A model generated the notes under the pieces. The model had not been told where the DNA came from. It made no database searches and saw only the letters and a program-made list of their open reading frames with translations. The position numbers were made by a program, and so were the translations under genes. A stretch of DNA of 42,425 nt from Bacteroidales bacterium (GTDB taxonomy: Bacteria; Bacteroidota; Bacteroidia; Bacteroidales; F082): contig JAGCCO010000010.1 in the NCBI GenBank assembly GCA_017651645.1, positions 1 through 42,425 on the forward strand, read 5' to 3'. Of the stretch, positions 42,273 through 42,425 are shown in pieces (the first letter of the stretch is position 1; each line of letters begins with the position of its first letter).

Positions 42273-42425
42273 CTACCTCTTCATCCCGAACCCCTTCTTC
42301 GGGGGCTTGGGCTGGCTAGACACCAGCTTGCGGTAGCGCTCGAGCTCGGCCGTCGTCCGGAGGGTCTTGTTGATGCCGTTGCCGGCCAGGATCTTGGAGA
42401 TGATCTTCCGGCTGTTCTCGTCCAG
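42273..42425 (-). CDS. C-terminal end of an unrecognised protein (partial)
   Basis: The last 50 codons of a minus-strand gene that runs out of the window: ENSRKIISKILAGNGINKTL, TTAELERYRKLVSSQPK, and a basic end PPKKGFGMKR. The GC content is higher than in the neighbouring genes. I do not recognise the family; it may belong to a mobile element, given the recombinase remnant next to it, but this is a guess. Confidence 0.5.
   Translation of the reverse strand: MDENSRKIISKILAGNGINKTLRTTAELERYRKLVSSQPKPPKKGFGMKR

Overview
The window reads as a chromosomal accessory region from a member of the Bacteroidales. The evidence is the repeated promoter pattern TTG, about 20 bp, then TAnnTTTG, the SusC/TonB-type receptors, and the GLPGLI, DUF4249 and DUF3244 proteins, lipoboxes such as SCxK, and the TPR regulator ending in a LuxR-like helix-turn-helix. 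I cannot name the genus. No tRNA, rRNA or CRISPR array was seen. Base composition changes sharply between blocks: the receptor gene at 20-22 kb is clearly GC-richer than the AT-rich genes at 14-19 kb and 30-34 kb. Fragments of IS30, IS21-like, serine recombinase, rfbA and cupin genes mark old junctions.

Layout: 0-2.6 kb holds an IS30 fragment, a broken DUF3244/regulator locus and an intact three-gene HipB-HipS-HipT kinase toxin locus. 2.8-8.1 kb has a repeated promoter/iteron module followed by a large STAND-type NTPase and a TIR protein, then an rfbA stub. 8.2-9 kb has a zincin-like protein. 9.3-13.1 kb (minus) is a secreted small peptide, GLPGLI protein and TonB receptor operon. 13.1-14.6 kb is a decayed second copy of the DUF3244/regulator/HipT segment. 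14.7-15.5 kb is a 5'-truncated TM-macro protein resembling the type II Thoeris effector. 15.8-17.8 kb has two lipoproteins, one a metallopeptidase. 18.2-19.8 kb has a class III cyclase-like gene with an unknown partner. 20-25.4 kb (minus) is a surface operon: legumain-like C13 peptidase, DUF4249 lipoprotein, a stand-alone copy of the peptidase prodomain, and a TonB receptor.

25.6-28.2 kb contains DUF3244, its neighbouring TPR/LuxR regulator and, upstream on the same strand, a candidate structured RNA with its own promoter and terminator. This RNA has three mutually exclusive hairpins, and its terminator loop carries 16 nt perfectly complementary to the DUF3244 mRNA leader. 28.5-30 kb is an AbiEi/AbiEii toxin-antitoxin pair with a visible operator. 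30.2-34 kb has another module copy, a GNAT remnant, and an uncharacterised operon of a membrane protein, a PD-(D/E)xK nuclease, a gene cut by a nonsense codon, and a 55-residue protein. 34-35.3 kb is a DUF4143 ATPase. 35.3-36.8 kb has a third module copy, a small hydrophobic ORF and a frameshifted AbiJ-like gene. 37-41.1 kb is a methyltransferase/specificity fusion with an ATPase-TOPRIM gene split by an in-frame stop. 41.2-42.4 kb holds cupin and recombinase fragments and the end of an unrecognised gene.

Overall this is a defence and surface-function island in which several defence genes are inactivated by a single visible lesion each. Least described are the switch-like RNA, the iteron/promoter module in front of successive defence loci, the cyclase-like pair, and the membrane protein/nuclease operon.
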